A stretch of 39,281 nt of DNA from Thermoleophilia bacterium (GTDB lineage: Bacteria > Actinomycetota > Thermoleophilia > Gaiellales > Gaiellaceae), in assembly GCA_014534345.1 (NCBI GenBank), contig JACVRR010000011.1, positions 1 through 39,281 on the forward strand, given 5' to 3'. The notes under the pieces are model-generated. The model had not been told where the DNA came from. It did no database searches and worked only from the letters and a program-made list of their open reading frames with translations. Below, in pieces: positions 24,748 to 32,352 of this stretch; the first letter of the stretch is position 1; each line of letters opens with the position of its first letter. A program made the translations under genes and the position numbers.

Positions 24748-25623
24748 ATGGCGATCCGCGAGCGGCGGGCGGCGGGCCTCGAGTACCTCGCGCTTGCGAC
24801 GGAGCTGCTCCAGCGCGCCCGCCTGGCCGACCCCGAGGCGGGCGTGTGGGAGGCCGCCGACCTGCAGTGGTGGTGGCGTACGCCGCGGAGCTCGGACACC
24901 GTCGAGCAGCGGGTCTGGCTCGACGCGGACGGCCCGGTAGCGGCGGTGGGGCTGACGGAGTGGACGCGTGCCTGGGGGTGCGACCCGCTGCTCGTCCCCG
25001 GGCGCGTCCCGCTCACCACCGTCTGGGCGGGCGGGCTCGAGGCGATCGACGCCCTGCGGCTCGACGACGTCGAGACGCTCGTCCGCGAGGACGACCCCGC
25101 GCTGCGGAGCCTGCTCGCGGCCTCGGGCTTCGCGCCCGACGGCGAGCTGTCCGGCATCACCTGGATGGACGCCGACGAGCGCGCCGCGGTCGCTCCCCTG
25201 CCCGAGCAGTTCGCCATCGTCGACCGGACACGGCGGCGGACCAGGCCGCATCCCATGCGGCGGAGAAGCGGCGACCAGATCGAGACCCGCCTGCGCCAGT
25301 GCTCGCTCTACGAACCGGAGCTCGACCTCGCCGTCGAGACCGTGGACGGCGAGGTCGCGGGGTACTCGCTCTACTGGTTCGACCCGGTGACCATGGTCGG
25401 GCTGGTGGAGCCGATGCGCGTCGAAGACGCGTACCAGCGCCGCGGCCTCGCGCGCGCGATGCTCACCGAGGGGCTCGATCGGCTGGCGAGGCGCGGCGCA
25501 CGCCGCCTGAAGGTCGGCTACGGCACCGACGCGGCGCTCGCGCTCTACACCGGCGTCGGGTTCCGGCCTGCGGCGACGTGCGTCTCGTACCGCGGGCGCG
25601 TGCGCCGGCTGACAGCCAGCTAG
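24748..25623 (+). CDS. GNAT-family N-acetyltransferase
   Basis: A 291-residue protein whose C-terminal domain shows the acetyl-CoA-binding pattern VEPMRVEDAYQRRGLARAMLTEGLDRL, followed by GARRLKVGYGTDAALALYTGVGFRP. The N-terminal half (VWEAADLQWWWRTPRSSD...) looks like a diverged second GNAT domain. It starts 10 nt after the cupin stop and may be cotranscribed. The acceptor substrate is unknown. Its TAG stop overlaps the stop of the convergent methyltransferase gene within CTAG. Confidence 0.82.
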   Translation: MAIRERRAAGLEYLALATELLQRARLADPEAGVWEAADLQWWWRTPRSSDTVEQRVWLDADGPVAAVGLTEWTRAWGCDPLLVPGRVPLTTVWAGGLEAIDALRLDDVETLVREDDPALRSLLAASGFAPDGELSGITWMDADERAAVAPLPEQFAIVDRTRRRTRPHPMRRRSGDQIETRLRQCSLYEPELDLAVETVDGEVAGYSLYWFDPVTMVGLVEPMRVEDAYQRRGLARAMLTEGLDRLARRGARRLKVGYGTDAALALYTGVGFRPAATCVSYRGRVRRLTAS

Positions 25624-26306
25624 CGGCGCGAGGCGACGAACACGTACTCGCGGCTGTCAGACGTCAGCGGCCTCAGCGCGAAGTCGCCGTAGAGCGCGTC
25701 CAGGGCCAGCCCGGCGACGTCGAGCAGGCCGAGCCACTCGTTCTTCGTCGCCCACCAGAGCGAGCTCGTGCCGCCGTCGTCGAGGCGGATGTCGACCCGG
25801 TTGTCGGGCACGTCGTAGTGGAGGGAGTGGGGCACCGGCTCGTCCCGGTGCTCACCGTCGAGCCGGGCGGCAACGTGGTGGTCGAAGGCGAACGCGTTCC
25901 AGGCGAACCGGCCGCCGGGGCGCAGCGAGGCCGCGACGCGCTCGAACGTCTGCCGCCGGTCGGCCCAGGTCGGCAGGTGCAGGAGCGCCCGGTACGGGCA
26001 GTAGACGAGCGCCGCCGGCTCGGCGAGCGCGAGGTCGCGCATGTCCGTCTCGCGCAGGTCGAGCGTCACCCCGGCAGCCTCGCCCGCCGACCGCGCCCGT
26101 GCCAGCATCGCCGGCGAGGTGTCGAGCCCGATGACGGGGCGCCCCGTGGCCCGGGCGACCGGGATCGCGACCCGCCCGCTGCCGACGGCGAGCTCGACCA
26201 GCGGTCCGTCGGCCGCGAGCGCGAGGTCGACGTAGAACGGGATGTCCTCCGTCATGTCCGCCGACCACTCGTCGTAGTGCGCGGCGAACGCCTCGTCCCA
26301 GCTCAT
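25620..26306 (-). CDS. SAM-dependent class I methyltransferase
   Basis: A 228-residue Rossmann methyltransferase. Motif I is LVELAVGSGRVAIPVA, the SAM-ribose acidic residue is in VIGLDTSPAML, and motif IV/post regions read YRALLHLPTWADRRQTFERVAASLRPGGRFAWN. The C-terminal beta strands (WWATKNEWLGLLDVAGLALDALYGDF) fit the Methyltransf_25/11 type. The ATG at 26306 is preceded by a TACGAT box at 6 nt, so it is probably leaderless; the longer track ORF is rejected. The methyl acceptor is unknown. Confidence 0.85.
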   Translation of the reverse strand: MSWDEAFAAHYDEWSADMTEDIPFYVDLALAADGPLVELAVGSGRVAIPVARATGRPVIGLDTSPAMLARARSAGEAAGVTLDLRETDMRDLALAEPAALVYCPYRALLHLPTWADRRQTFERVAASLRPGGRFAWNAFAFDHHVAARLDGEHRDEPVPHSLHYDVPDNRVDIRLDDGGTSSLWWATKNEWLGLLDVAGLALDALYGDFALRPLTSDSREYVFVASRR

Positions 26307-26312
26307 CCACCG

Positions 26313-26318
26313 ATCGTA
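26313..26318 (-). promoter_or_regulatory. Putative -10 box (TACGAT) for leaderless methyltransferase mRNA
   Basis: On the minus strand TACGAT ends 6 nt before the ATG at 26306, repeating the leaderless spacing seen elsewhere. Confidence 0.5.
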
Positions 26319-26512
26319 GGGGCTGACCCGCGAAGCCGTCGCGACGGTCGTCCCGCCCGCCGCTCTCCCCGCGCGGGCGCGCCGTAGCGTGCACGCGCGC
26401 GGCGCCTGCGTGCCGAGCTCCTCGACGAACGGGCTGGATGCCCGGGAGTCGGCTACGGTCCGGCGATCGAGCGCCACACGGCCCCGCTCCCGCTCGCCGG
26501 CGGACGCGTTCC

Positions 26513-26983
26513 GTGACGGCCGAGCTCGCGCTGTTCGTCCACCTGCTCGGCGCGTTCGTGCTGGTTGCCGGGGTCGTCGTCGCCGGCGTCGCGCACGCGG
26601 CGGCGCGGCGGCAGGAACGCGCCCGGGACGTCGCGCTGCTGCTCGGGCTCGCGCGCTGGGGGGCGCTGCTCGTGGCCGGCGGCACGCTGGTCGTCGTCGC
26701 CTTCGGCGTCTGGCTCGTCGGCCTCACCGGCCACGGCTTCGCAGAGCCGTGGGTCGTCGCGTCGCCGGTGCTGTTGACCGCCGCGCTCGCCCTGGGGGCG
26801 GCCGGCGGCCGGCGACCGCGGGCCGCGCGCGAGCTCGCCGTGCACCTCGCCGAGCGAGACGCGCCCGTCACCGCGGATCTCCGGCGGCTGCTCGACGACC
26901 GGGCCTCGGCCGCGGCGAACTACGCGGCGGCGGCGGCGGTCGTCGCGATCGTCGCGCTGATGGTCTGGCGGCCGGGGCAGTAG
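26513..26983 (+). CDS. Small integral membrane protein, DUF2269-like
   Basis: 156 residues with four hydrophobic segments: LFVHLLGAFVLVAGVVVAGVAHAA, WGALLVAGGTLVVVAFGVWLVGL, VVASPVLLTAALALGAAGG and NYAAAAAVVAIVALMVW. The opening HLLGAF and the arrangement of four helices with a charged loop (AVHLAERDAPVTADLRRLLDD) recall the DUF2269 family. No function is established. GTG at 26513 begins the first helix properly. The gene stands alone between a divergent methyltransferase gene and the GFA-type gene. Confidence 0.65.
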   Translation: MTAELALFVHLLGAFVLVAGVVVAGVAHAAARRQERARDVALLLGLARWGALLVAGGTLVVVAFGVWLVGLTGHGFAEPWVVASPVLLTAALALGAAGGRRPRAARELAVHLAERDAPVTADLRRLLDDRASAAANYAAAAAVVAIVALMVWRPGQ

Positions 26984-27011
26984 CCGGTATCGGCGTCCCG
27001 CCGCGCCGGAG

Positions 27012-27017
27012 TACATT
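27012..27017 (+). promoter_or_regulatory. Putative -10 box (TACATT) for the GFA-type gene
   Basis: TACATT lies 32 nt before the ATG at 27050, leaving a short leader that contains the ribosome site GAGGAGGCG. No clear -35 is seen. Confidence 0.4.
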
Positions 27018-27049
27018 CGCAACACCGATGGCTCGGCGAGGAGGCGACC

Positions 27050-27529
27050 ATGACCGTCTTGCGTGAAGGCGGCTGCGCCTGCGGCGCGGTGCGCTACCGC
27101 CTGCGCTCGGAGCCCCTGTTCGTCCACTGCTGCCACTGCCTGAACTGCCAGCGCCAGACCGGAAGCGCGTTCGTGATCAACCTGCTGATCGAGGCCGACC
27201 GGGTAGAGCTCCTCACCGGCGAGCCGCACGGGGTGGCCGTCCCGCGCGCCGGCAACCGCGAGCAGGAGATCCGGCGCTGTCCGGCGTGCCAGATCGCCCT
27301 GTACAGCGAGTACACGCGCCGGGACGTGCACTTCGTCCGCGCGGGGACGCTCGACGACCCGGCGTCGGTCGCGCCCGACGTCCACATCTTCACGCGTTCG
27401 AAGCTGCCCTGGGTGGCGCTGCCGGAGTCGGTGCCCGCGTTCGAGGTCTACTACGACATGCAGAAGCTGTGGCCGGCCGAGAGTCTCGCGCGCCTCGAGG
27501 CGCTCGACGTCGTGAAGCGCGCAGGCTGA
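27050..27529 (+). CDS. GFA/Mss4-fold zinc protein (glutathione-dependent formaldehyde-activating enzyme-like)
   Basis: A 159-residue protein with the family zinc centres: GGCACGAVRYRL at the N-terminus, CCHCLNCQRQTGSAFV (about residues 27-42) and RCPACQIALYSEY (about 82). The true GFA enzyme promotes S-hydroxymethylglutathione formation, but most bacterial members have no tested activity, and actinobacteria generally lack glutathione, so the enzymatic name is only a family label. GAGGAGG gives a strong start at 27050. The gene converges with a response-regulator gene across an inverted repeat. Confidence 0.85.
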   Translation: MTVLREGGCACGAVRYRLRSEPLFVHCCHCLNCQRQTGSAFVINLLIEADRVELLTGEPHGVAVPRAGNREQEIRRCPACQIALYSEYTRRDVHFVRAGTLDDPASVAPDVHIFTRSKLPWVALPESVPAFEVYYDMQKLWPAESLARLEALDVVKRAG

Positions 27530-27558
27530 CGCCGCCTCGGCCTGCGACCCGGTCAGCC
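27524..27558. terminator. Convergent inverted repeat between the GFA-type and response-regulator genes
   Basis: GGCTGAC (27524-27530) pairs with GTCAGCC (27552-27558), each arm carrying one gene's stop codon. An alternative inner pairing CGCAGGC/GCCTGCG also exists. It is a possible bidirectional terminator. Confidence 0.4.
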
Positions 27559-28215
27559 GGCCGGGCGTCGGTCGCCGTCGAAGAGTCCGCTCTCGTGCGC
27601 GAGGACGACCGCCTGAACGCGGTCGCGTAGCTGGAGCTTCTGGAGGATGTGCGTGATGTGCGTCTTGACCGTCGTGTCGCTGATGTAGAGCTGGCGGGCG
27701 ATCTCGGCGTTCGAGAGCCCGCGGGCGATCAGGCGGAACACCTCGAGCTCTCGCTCGGTCAGCTCGTCGAGGGCTCGCGGCGGCGCACGCCGCGGAATGC
27801 GCGTGAACCGCTCGATCACGCGTTTCGTCACGGCGGGCGAGAGCAGCGCGTCGCCGCCGGCGACGGTGCGGACGGCGGCGAGGAGCTGCTCCGGGGGGTC
27901 GTCCTTCAGGACGAACCCGCTCGCGCCGGCGCGGAGCGCCTCGTAGACGTACTCGTCCAGGTCGAACGTCGTCAGGATCAGGATCCGGGCGGTGCGGTCC
28001 GCGGCGAGGATCCGTCGGGTGGCCTCGAGCCCGTCGAGGTCCGGCATGCGAATGTCCATCAGCACGACGGTCGGCCCGAAGCGGGCGGCCTTTTCGACCG
28101 CCGCGAGCCCGTTGCTCGCCTCCGCGACGACCTCGATGTCGGGCTCGCCGGAGAGGAGCATGCGGAAGCCGGCGCGCACCATCGACTGGTCGTCGGCCAC
28201 CAGGACGCGGATCAT
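27553..28215 (-). CDS. NarL/LuxR-family response regulator
   Basis: A 220-residue DNA-binding regulator. The receiver domain has the acidic pair in VLVADDQ, the phospho-acceptor Asp in VVLMDIRMPDLDG, and the conserved Lys in FVLKDD. The C-terminal LuxR helix-turn-helix is LTERELEVFRLIARGLSNAEIARQLYISDTTVKTHITHILQKL. It is translationally coupled (ATGA) to the kinase gene and is its obvious partner. The likely binding site is the TCCTAC-N4-GTAGGA repeat ahead of the kinase gene, which would make the system autoregulated and linked to the MMPL exporter. Confidence 0.94.
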   Translation of the reverse strand: MIRVLVADDQSMVRAGFRMLLSGEPDIEVVAEASNGLAAVEKAARFGPTVVLMDIRMPDLDGLEATRRILAADRTARILILTTFDLDEYVYEALRAGASGFVLKDDPPEQLLAAVRTVAGGDALLSPAVTKRVIERFTRIPRRAPPRALDELTERELEVFRLIARGLSNAEIARQLYISDTTVKTHITHILQKLQLRDRVQAVVLAHESGLFDGDRRPAG

Positions 28216-29411
28216 CCCGCGCGCCGGCCGTCGAGGGGAAGGCGCGCGTTGAGCACGAAGCCGCCGCCGGGCGCCGCGCCTGCGGACATCTCGCCGCCGT
28301 AGATCTTCACGCGCTCGCGGATCCCGACCAGGCCGTGGCCGAGGCCGTCGCTCGCCGCGGGGCCGCTGCCGTCGTCGGCGACCTCGACCTCGATCCCCTC
28401 GGGGCGGTAGCGGACGACCACGTCGGCGCTGGTGGCGCGTGCGTGCTTGAGCGCGTTGGTCAGGCCCTCCTGCGCGATCCGGTACGCGGACAGGTCGAGC
28501 GCGCGCGGGAGCGGGAACGGCTCGCCCTCGACGTGCAGCCGCGCGGGTAACCCCGCGCGCTCGACTTCGTCGAGCAGCGAGTCGAGCCCGTCGAGCCCGG
28601 GCTGCGGCGCGAGCTCCGCCTCGTCCCCGTCGGGGCGGATCGCCCCGAGGAGGCGCCGCATCTCCGCAAGGGCGGTGCGACCCGCCTGCTCGACGTGCCC
28701 GAGCGCCTCCCGGTCCTCCTCGAGTGCCTGCGGCAGCTTGTGCCTGACGGCCCCCACCTGGAGCACCATCACGCTGACCGCGTGCGCGACGACGTCGTGG
28801 AGCTCGCGCGCGATCCGCGCGCGCTCCTCGGCGACGGCGATGCGCGCGGCCGCCTCCCGCTCGCGCTCGGCCTGGGCGGCACGGACCTCGGCCGCTTCCG
28901 CTTGCTGGGATCGCTCTCGGAGCGCGTAGCCCGCGAGCCAGCTGATCCCGAAGACCAGGGGAATGAAGAGCTGCTCGGCCGCGGAGTGCGCGGGCAGGTT
29001 GTAGATGATGATCACGGCGCCGCCGACCACGATCGCCCCGCCCAGCCACGCCCTCACCGCCTCGCGCAGGTTGCCGAGCAGGAACGCGGTCGCCATCCCG
29101 AGGATGTACACGCCGCCCGCGAACGGGATCAGCCGTCCGTCCACGAACGACGCACCGGCCGCGACGAGCCAGTAGGCCGCCGGCGCGCCAAACGGGAATC
29201 GCCTCCGCGCGAAGAGCGGGAGCACCATGACCGCAATCGCCGGCAGGCAGAACCAGAGCGTCCTTTGCGGCGCGTCCGGTGAGTCGCGGCTTACCGCGAC
29301 GACGACGATCGCCTGGATCGCGAGCACCGCGATCAGCGCGTCCAGCCTGTAGCTGCGAGCGAGGTGCTGGAGTCGCCTCACGAGCTGAAGGTACTCCAGG
29401 GTCGCGCGCAT
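28212..29411 (-). CDS. Membrane histidine kinase (HisKA_3 type)
   Basis: An N-terminal membrane domain with about five to six hydrophobic helices (residues 25-155) and no obvious extracellular sensor loop suggests intramembrane sensing. A short coiled coil (RERSQQAEAAEVRAAQAEREREAAARIAVAEE) leads to the HisKA_3 box RARIARELHDVVAHAVSVMV with the phospho-accepting His. The ATPase domain shows RIAQEGLTNALKHA, VADDGSG and GLVGIRERV. ATG at 29411 has AGGAGG but only 2-3 nt away. A GTG at 29381 preceded at 6 nt by TACCTT would be a leaderless start and would put the operator near -35. The protein is cotranslated with the response regulator. Confidence 0.92.
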   Translation of the reverse strand: MRATLEYLQLVRRLQHLARSYRLDALIAVLAIQAIVVVAVSRDSPDAPQRTLWFCLPAIAVMVLPLFARRRFPFGAPAAYWLVAAGASFVDGRLIPFAGGVYILGMATAFLLGNLREAVRAWLGGAIVVGGAVIIIYNLPAHSAAEQLFIPLVFGISWLAGYALRERSQQAEAAEVRAAQAEREREAAARIAVAEERARIARELHDVVAHAVSVMVLQVGAVRHKLPQALEEDREALGHVEQAGRTALAEMRRLLGAIRPDGDEAELAPQPGLDGLDSLLDEVERAGLPARLHVEGEPFPLPRALDLSAYRIAQEGLTNALKHARATSADVVVRYRPEGIEVEVADDGSGPAASDGLGHGLVGIRERVKIYGGEMSAGAAPGGGFVLNARLPLDGRRAG

Positions 29412-29414
29412 CGC

Positions 29415-29432
29415 CTCCTACGTGAGTAGGAG
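29415..29432. promoter_or_regulatory. Inverted-repeat operator candidate CTCCTAC-N4-GTAGGAG
   Basis: A perfect 7-bp inverted repeat with 4-nt spacer lies directly upstream of the kinase gene and about 68 bp upstream of the MMPL-side -10 box. The core TCCTAC-N4-GTAGGAGGC recurs at 32269. The size and symmetry suit a dimeric NarL-type regulator, most simply the adjacent one. Confidence 0.55.
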
Positions 29433-29499
29433 CGGCGATCGTCGGCGGGTCCCGGCCCGAACCCGACCCCGCGACGACGCCGCTGCGCGGCCGTCTTCG

Positions 29500-29505
29500 T
29501 ACGGT
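29500..29505 (+). promoter_or_regulatory. Putative -10 box (TACGGT) on the MMPL side
   Basis: TACGGT ends 6 nt before the ATG at 29512, the leaderless spacing of this window. It would drive the small ORF and the MMPL gene. Confidence 0.4.
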
Positions 29506-29511
29506 CGCGGC

Positions 29512-29667
29512 ATGGACGTCGAGCCGAGAGCAGGAGCGAAGGCACTCGAACGGCCGCCGGTCCGCGAGGTGGCCGCACGCGAGGAAGACGGCATCCAGCG
29601 TGCACGCCTCGTATCACCCCTACACCGACGCGGCCGCCTAGCGGCGCGCGCGGCGACGATCGCCTGA
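29512..29667 (+). CDS. Possible 51-codon leader ORF before the MMPL exporter
   Basis: Opens 6 nt after TACGGT, encodes MDVEPRAGAKALERPP... with no known domain, and stops 13 nt before the exporter ATG, immediately ahead of its AAAGGAGG site. It is basic and hydrophilic with no membrane segment. Coding status is uncertain. Confidence 0.3.
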   Translation: MDVEPRAGAKALERPPVREVAAREEDGIQRARLVSPLHRRGRLAARAATIA

Positions 29668-29680
29668 AAGGAGGCGCAAG

Positions 29681-31918
29681 ATGTTCGGGAGCAAGCAGGG
29701 AAATGGGCGGGCGGAGCGCAACGTCGCGGCCCGCATGGGCCGCTGGAGCGCCGCCCACTGGAAGACGGCCACGTTCGGCTGGCTGGCGTTCGTCGCCGTC
29801 GCCTTCGCCCTCGGCGGTCTCGTCGGGACGAAGAACGTCGATCCGAACACGTCCGGCCCGGGCGAGTCGGGCCGCATGGACAGAATTCTCGACGCCGGCT
29901 TCAGGCAGCCGGCCGGCGAGAGCGTCCTGATCCAGAGCCGTTCGGCTCGTGTCGGCGACCCCGCCTTCACCGCTGCGATCGAGGACGTCGTCGCGCGCGT
30001 CTCCAAGTTGGCGGACGTCCAGAACGTCCGCTCGCCGCTCGCGCCCGCGAACGCCGGCCAGATCGCGAAGGCGGAGGACGCGGCACTCGTTCAGTTCGAC
30101 ATCCGCGGCGACAAGGAGACGGCCGGTGACAGGATCGACCCGGTCCTCGACGCCGTGGCTGCAGCCCAGCGCGCCCATCCCGGGTTCTTCATCGGTCAGT
30201 TCGGCGACGCGAGCGCCGCGAAGGCGGTCGACACCGTGTTCGCGGACGACCTCGCGAGCGCGGGTCTGTTCTCGATCCCGATCACGCTCGTCATCCTCGT
30301 GGTCGCGTTCGGCGCACTCGTGGCGGCAGGGATCCCGCTGCTCCTCGCGCTCACGGCCGTCTTCGCGACCTTCGGGCTGACGGCGCTGCCGAGTCACGTG
30401 TTCCCGCTCGCGGAGGAGGCGTCCGCGGTCGTGCTGCTGATCGGGCTCGCGGTCGGCGTCGACTACTCGATGTTCTACTTGAAGCGCGAGCGCCAGGAGC
30501 GGGCCGCCGGGCGGAGCGAGCGGGCCGCGCTCGAGGCGGCCGCGGCGACCTCCGGCCGGTCGGTGCTCGTCTCCGGCTTGACGGTGATGGTGGCGATGGC
30601 CGGCCTGTTCCTGACGGGCGACGCCACCTTCGCGTCGTTTGCGTACGCGACGATGATCGTCGTCGCCGTCGCGGTGCTCGGCTCGCTGACCGTCCTGCCC
30701 GCGCTGCTCTCGAAGCTCGGCGACCGAGTCGACCGGCTGCGCGTGCCGCTCGTCGGTCGCCTCCGCCGCGACGACGGCGACGGCCGGATCTGGGGCGCGA
30801 TCGTCGACCGCGTCCTGCGCCGGCCCCTGATCTCCGCGGTGGTCGCGGCGGGTCTGATGCTGGGGCTCGCCGCGCCGGCGCTGCAACTGCGGATCGCCAC
30901 GCCGGGTCCGGATGCGGCGTTTCCGAAGTCGCTCGAGGTCATCAAGACGTACGACCGCATGCAGGAAGCGTTTCCGGGCACCGCGCTGCCTGCCAACGTG
31001 GTCGTGAAGGCGGCCGACGTCAACGCGCCGGCGATGCGAGACGCGATCCGGCGGCTCGAACGGCGGGCGCACGAGAGCGGGCAGATGGGCGAATCGATCA
31101 CCGTTGCAGTCAACGCGGATGCGACGGTCGCCAACATCACCGTTCCGATCGCCGGCACCGGGACCGACCCCGCGTCGAACACGGCGCTTGCCGAACTCCG
31201 CGGCGAGATCGTGCCCGAGACCGTAGGCGCAGTCCCCGGCGCGGAGGCCGGCGTCACGGGACTGACCGCCGCATGGAAGGACCAGGGCGACCAGGTGAAG
31301 GCGTGGCTGCCGCTCGTCGTCGGGTTCGTCCTCGTGTTCGCGTTCGCCCTCCTGCTCGTCGCGTTCCGCTCGCTCGTGATCCCGGTCAAGGCGATCGCGC
31401 TCAACCTGCTCTCGGTCGCGGCCGCCTACGGCGTGCTGGTGCTCGTCTTCCAGCACGGCGTCGGCAAGGGACTGCTCGGCTTCAGCGAGACCGCCGGGAT
31501 CTCCCCCGTCGTACCGGTGCTGCTGTTCGTGATCCTGTTCGGGCTCTCGATGGACTACCACGTCTTCATCCTCAGCCGAATCCGCGAGACGTTCGACTGC
31601 GGCGCGACCATGGACGACGCGGTTGCGCACGGGATCAGGTCGACGGCCGGTGTCGTCACGAGCGCCGCGATCGTCATGGTGGCCGTCTTCTCGGTCTTCG
31701 CAGCGCTCTCGTGGCTGTTCTTCAAGCAGTTCGGCGTCGGGCTCGCGGCGGCGATCCTGATCGACGCGACGATCGTCCGCGCGGTGCTCCTGCCGGCGAC
31801 GATGAAGCTGCTCGGGGAGTGGAACTGGTACCTGCCGGCCTGGCTCGAGTGGCTCCCGCGCTTCGAGCACGCGCCGGACGACGTGCCGGAGGCGACCCCC
31901 ACGCCGACGTCCGCGTAG
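29681..31918 (+). CDS. MMPL-family (RND superfamily) membrane exporter
   Basis: A 745-residue transporter with two repeats of one helix, an extracellular loop and five helices. The first helix is ATFGWLAFVAVAFALGG. Helix 4-equivalent proton-relay motifs appear in both halves: VGVDYSMFYLKR (about 263) and FGLSMDYHVFILSR (about 625). Large soluble loops follow helices 1 and 7. MmpL-type proteins move lipids, siderophores or drugs using the proton gradient. AAAGGAGG precedes the ATG at 29681. It is divergent from the histidine-kinase operon and separated by the operator candidate, so it is the likely regulated target. Cargo is unknown. Confidence 0.92.
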   Translation: MFGSKQGNGRAERNVAARMGRWSAAHWKTATFGWLAFVAVAFALGGLVGTKNVDPNTSGPGESGRMDRILDAGFRQPAGESVLIQSRSARVGDPAFTAAIEDVVARVSKLADVQNVRSPLAPANAGQIAKAEDAALVQFDIRGDKETAGDRIDPVLDAVAAAQRAHPGFFIGQFGDASAAKAVDTVFADDLASAGLFSIPITLVILVVAFGALVAAGIPLLLALTAVFATFGLTALPSHVFPLAEEASAVVLLIGLAVGVDYSMFYLKRERQERAAGRSERAALEAAAATSGRSVLVSGLTVMVAMAGLFLTGDATFASFAYATMIVVAVAVLGSLTVLPALLSKLGDRVDRLRVPLVGRLRRDDGDGRIWGAIVDRVLRRPLISAVVAAGLMLGLAAPALQLRIATPGPDAAFPKSLEVIKTYDRMQEAFPGTALPANVVVKAADVNAPAMRDAIRRLERRAHESGQMGESITVAVNADATVANITVPIAGTGTDPASNTALAELRGEIVPETVGAVPGAEAGVTGLTAAWKDQGDQVKAWLPLVVGFVLVFAFALLLVAFRSLVIPVKAIALNLLSVAAAYGVLVLVFQHGVGKGLLGFSETAGISPVVPVLLFVILFGLSMDYHVFILSRIRETFDCGATMDDAVAHGIRSTAGVVTSAAIVMVAVFSVFAALSWLFFKQFGVGLAAAILIDATIVRAVLLPATMKLLGEWNWYLPAWLEWLPRFEHAPDDVPEATPTPTSA

Positions 31919-31926
31919 CGCGGACG
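31908..31926. terminator. Hairpin spanning the MMPL stop codon
   Basis: CGTCCGCG-tag-CGCGGACG, a perfect 8-bp stem whose 3-nt loop is the TAG stop of the exporter gene. It precedes a second, longer hairpin and may form part of the same termination region. Confidence 0.4.
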
Positions 31927-31930
31927 CCGC

Positions 31931-31965
31931 GATCCCCGGCCGCGATCGGCGCGTGGCCGGGGATC
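31931..31965. terminator. Terminator-like hairpin between the MMPL gene and the iminopeptidase remnant
   Basis: GATCCCCGGCC and GGCCGGGGATC form a perfect 11-bp stem with a 13-nt loop. It sits between convergent gene ends and could act on both strands; there is no T-run. Confidence 0.6.
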
Positions 31966-31966
31966 G

Positions 31967-32227
31967 TCAGCGCGCGAAGCGGGCGAGCGCGGCGCGGACC
32001 CTGCGCCGCATCGCGTCGCTGCCGGTTTGGCCGGAATCGTCGATCACCCGCAGGTCGGCGTCCGGCCATGCGCGGGCGAGCTCCCAGGCGGTCAGAAGCG
32101 GCGCGCCCATGTCGAGGAGTCCGCTTGCCGCTCGGATGCCGCGCGTCCCTCAGTAGACGCGGCTGCCGTCGCCGACGTCGCGCAGCCCCTGTCCGTGCGG
32201 CTCGCTCGCTGGGAACCGCCCCGCCAC
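31967..32227 (-). pseudogene. Proline iminopeptidase remnant (N- and C-termini joined by a large internal deletion)
   Basis: Reading from GTG at 32227 (GAGGA ribosome site upstream) gives MAGRFPASEPHGQGLRDVGDGSRVY, then TGA. The opening matches the start of proline iminopeptidases (EPYxxGxLDVGDGxxVYWE). Continuing in the same frame after the stop gives SGLLDMGAPLLTAWELARAWPDADLRVIDDSGQTGSDAM...RFAR, which matches the family C-terminus (HGRLDxGxPxxTAWELxRAWPxAEL...DxGH). The intervening 200 or more residues, including the nucleophile elbow, are absent. The catalytic His of SGH is also Gln. The family length is about 310-320 aa, so this is a dead gene. Assignment is by recalled family pattern. 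Confidence 0.7.
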
Positions 32228-32268
32228 GGCGTGGATCCTCGCGCTGCGGCGGACCGATCGTACGCGCG

Positions 32269-32284
32269 TCCTACCTGCGTAGGA
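32269..32284. promoter_or_regulatory. Second inverted-repeat operator candidate TCCTAC-N4-GTAGGA
   Basis: A perfect 6-bp inverted repeat with 4-nt spacer, sharing TCCTAC-N4-GTAGGAGGC with the site at 29415. It lies between the iminopeptidase remnant and the hydrolase gene. On the minus strand a TACGAT -10-like box follows 6 nt later, so it may originally have controlled the iminopeptidase. Confidence 0.55.
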
Positions 32285-32352
32285 GGCCGACTCGTCGGCC
32301 CGTGCGAGCGCGAATCCGGCCCGCCGACGACGACGCGGCGCCGACGCTGTCC

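Noticed and set aside
29378-31870. An 830-codon minus-strand open frame opposite the MMPL gene
   Set aside because: The translation is low-complexity Arg/Asp/His/Glu sequence mirroring the exporter codons. The plus frame has clear membrane segments and motifs, so this is a shadow.
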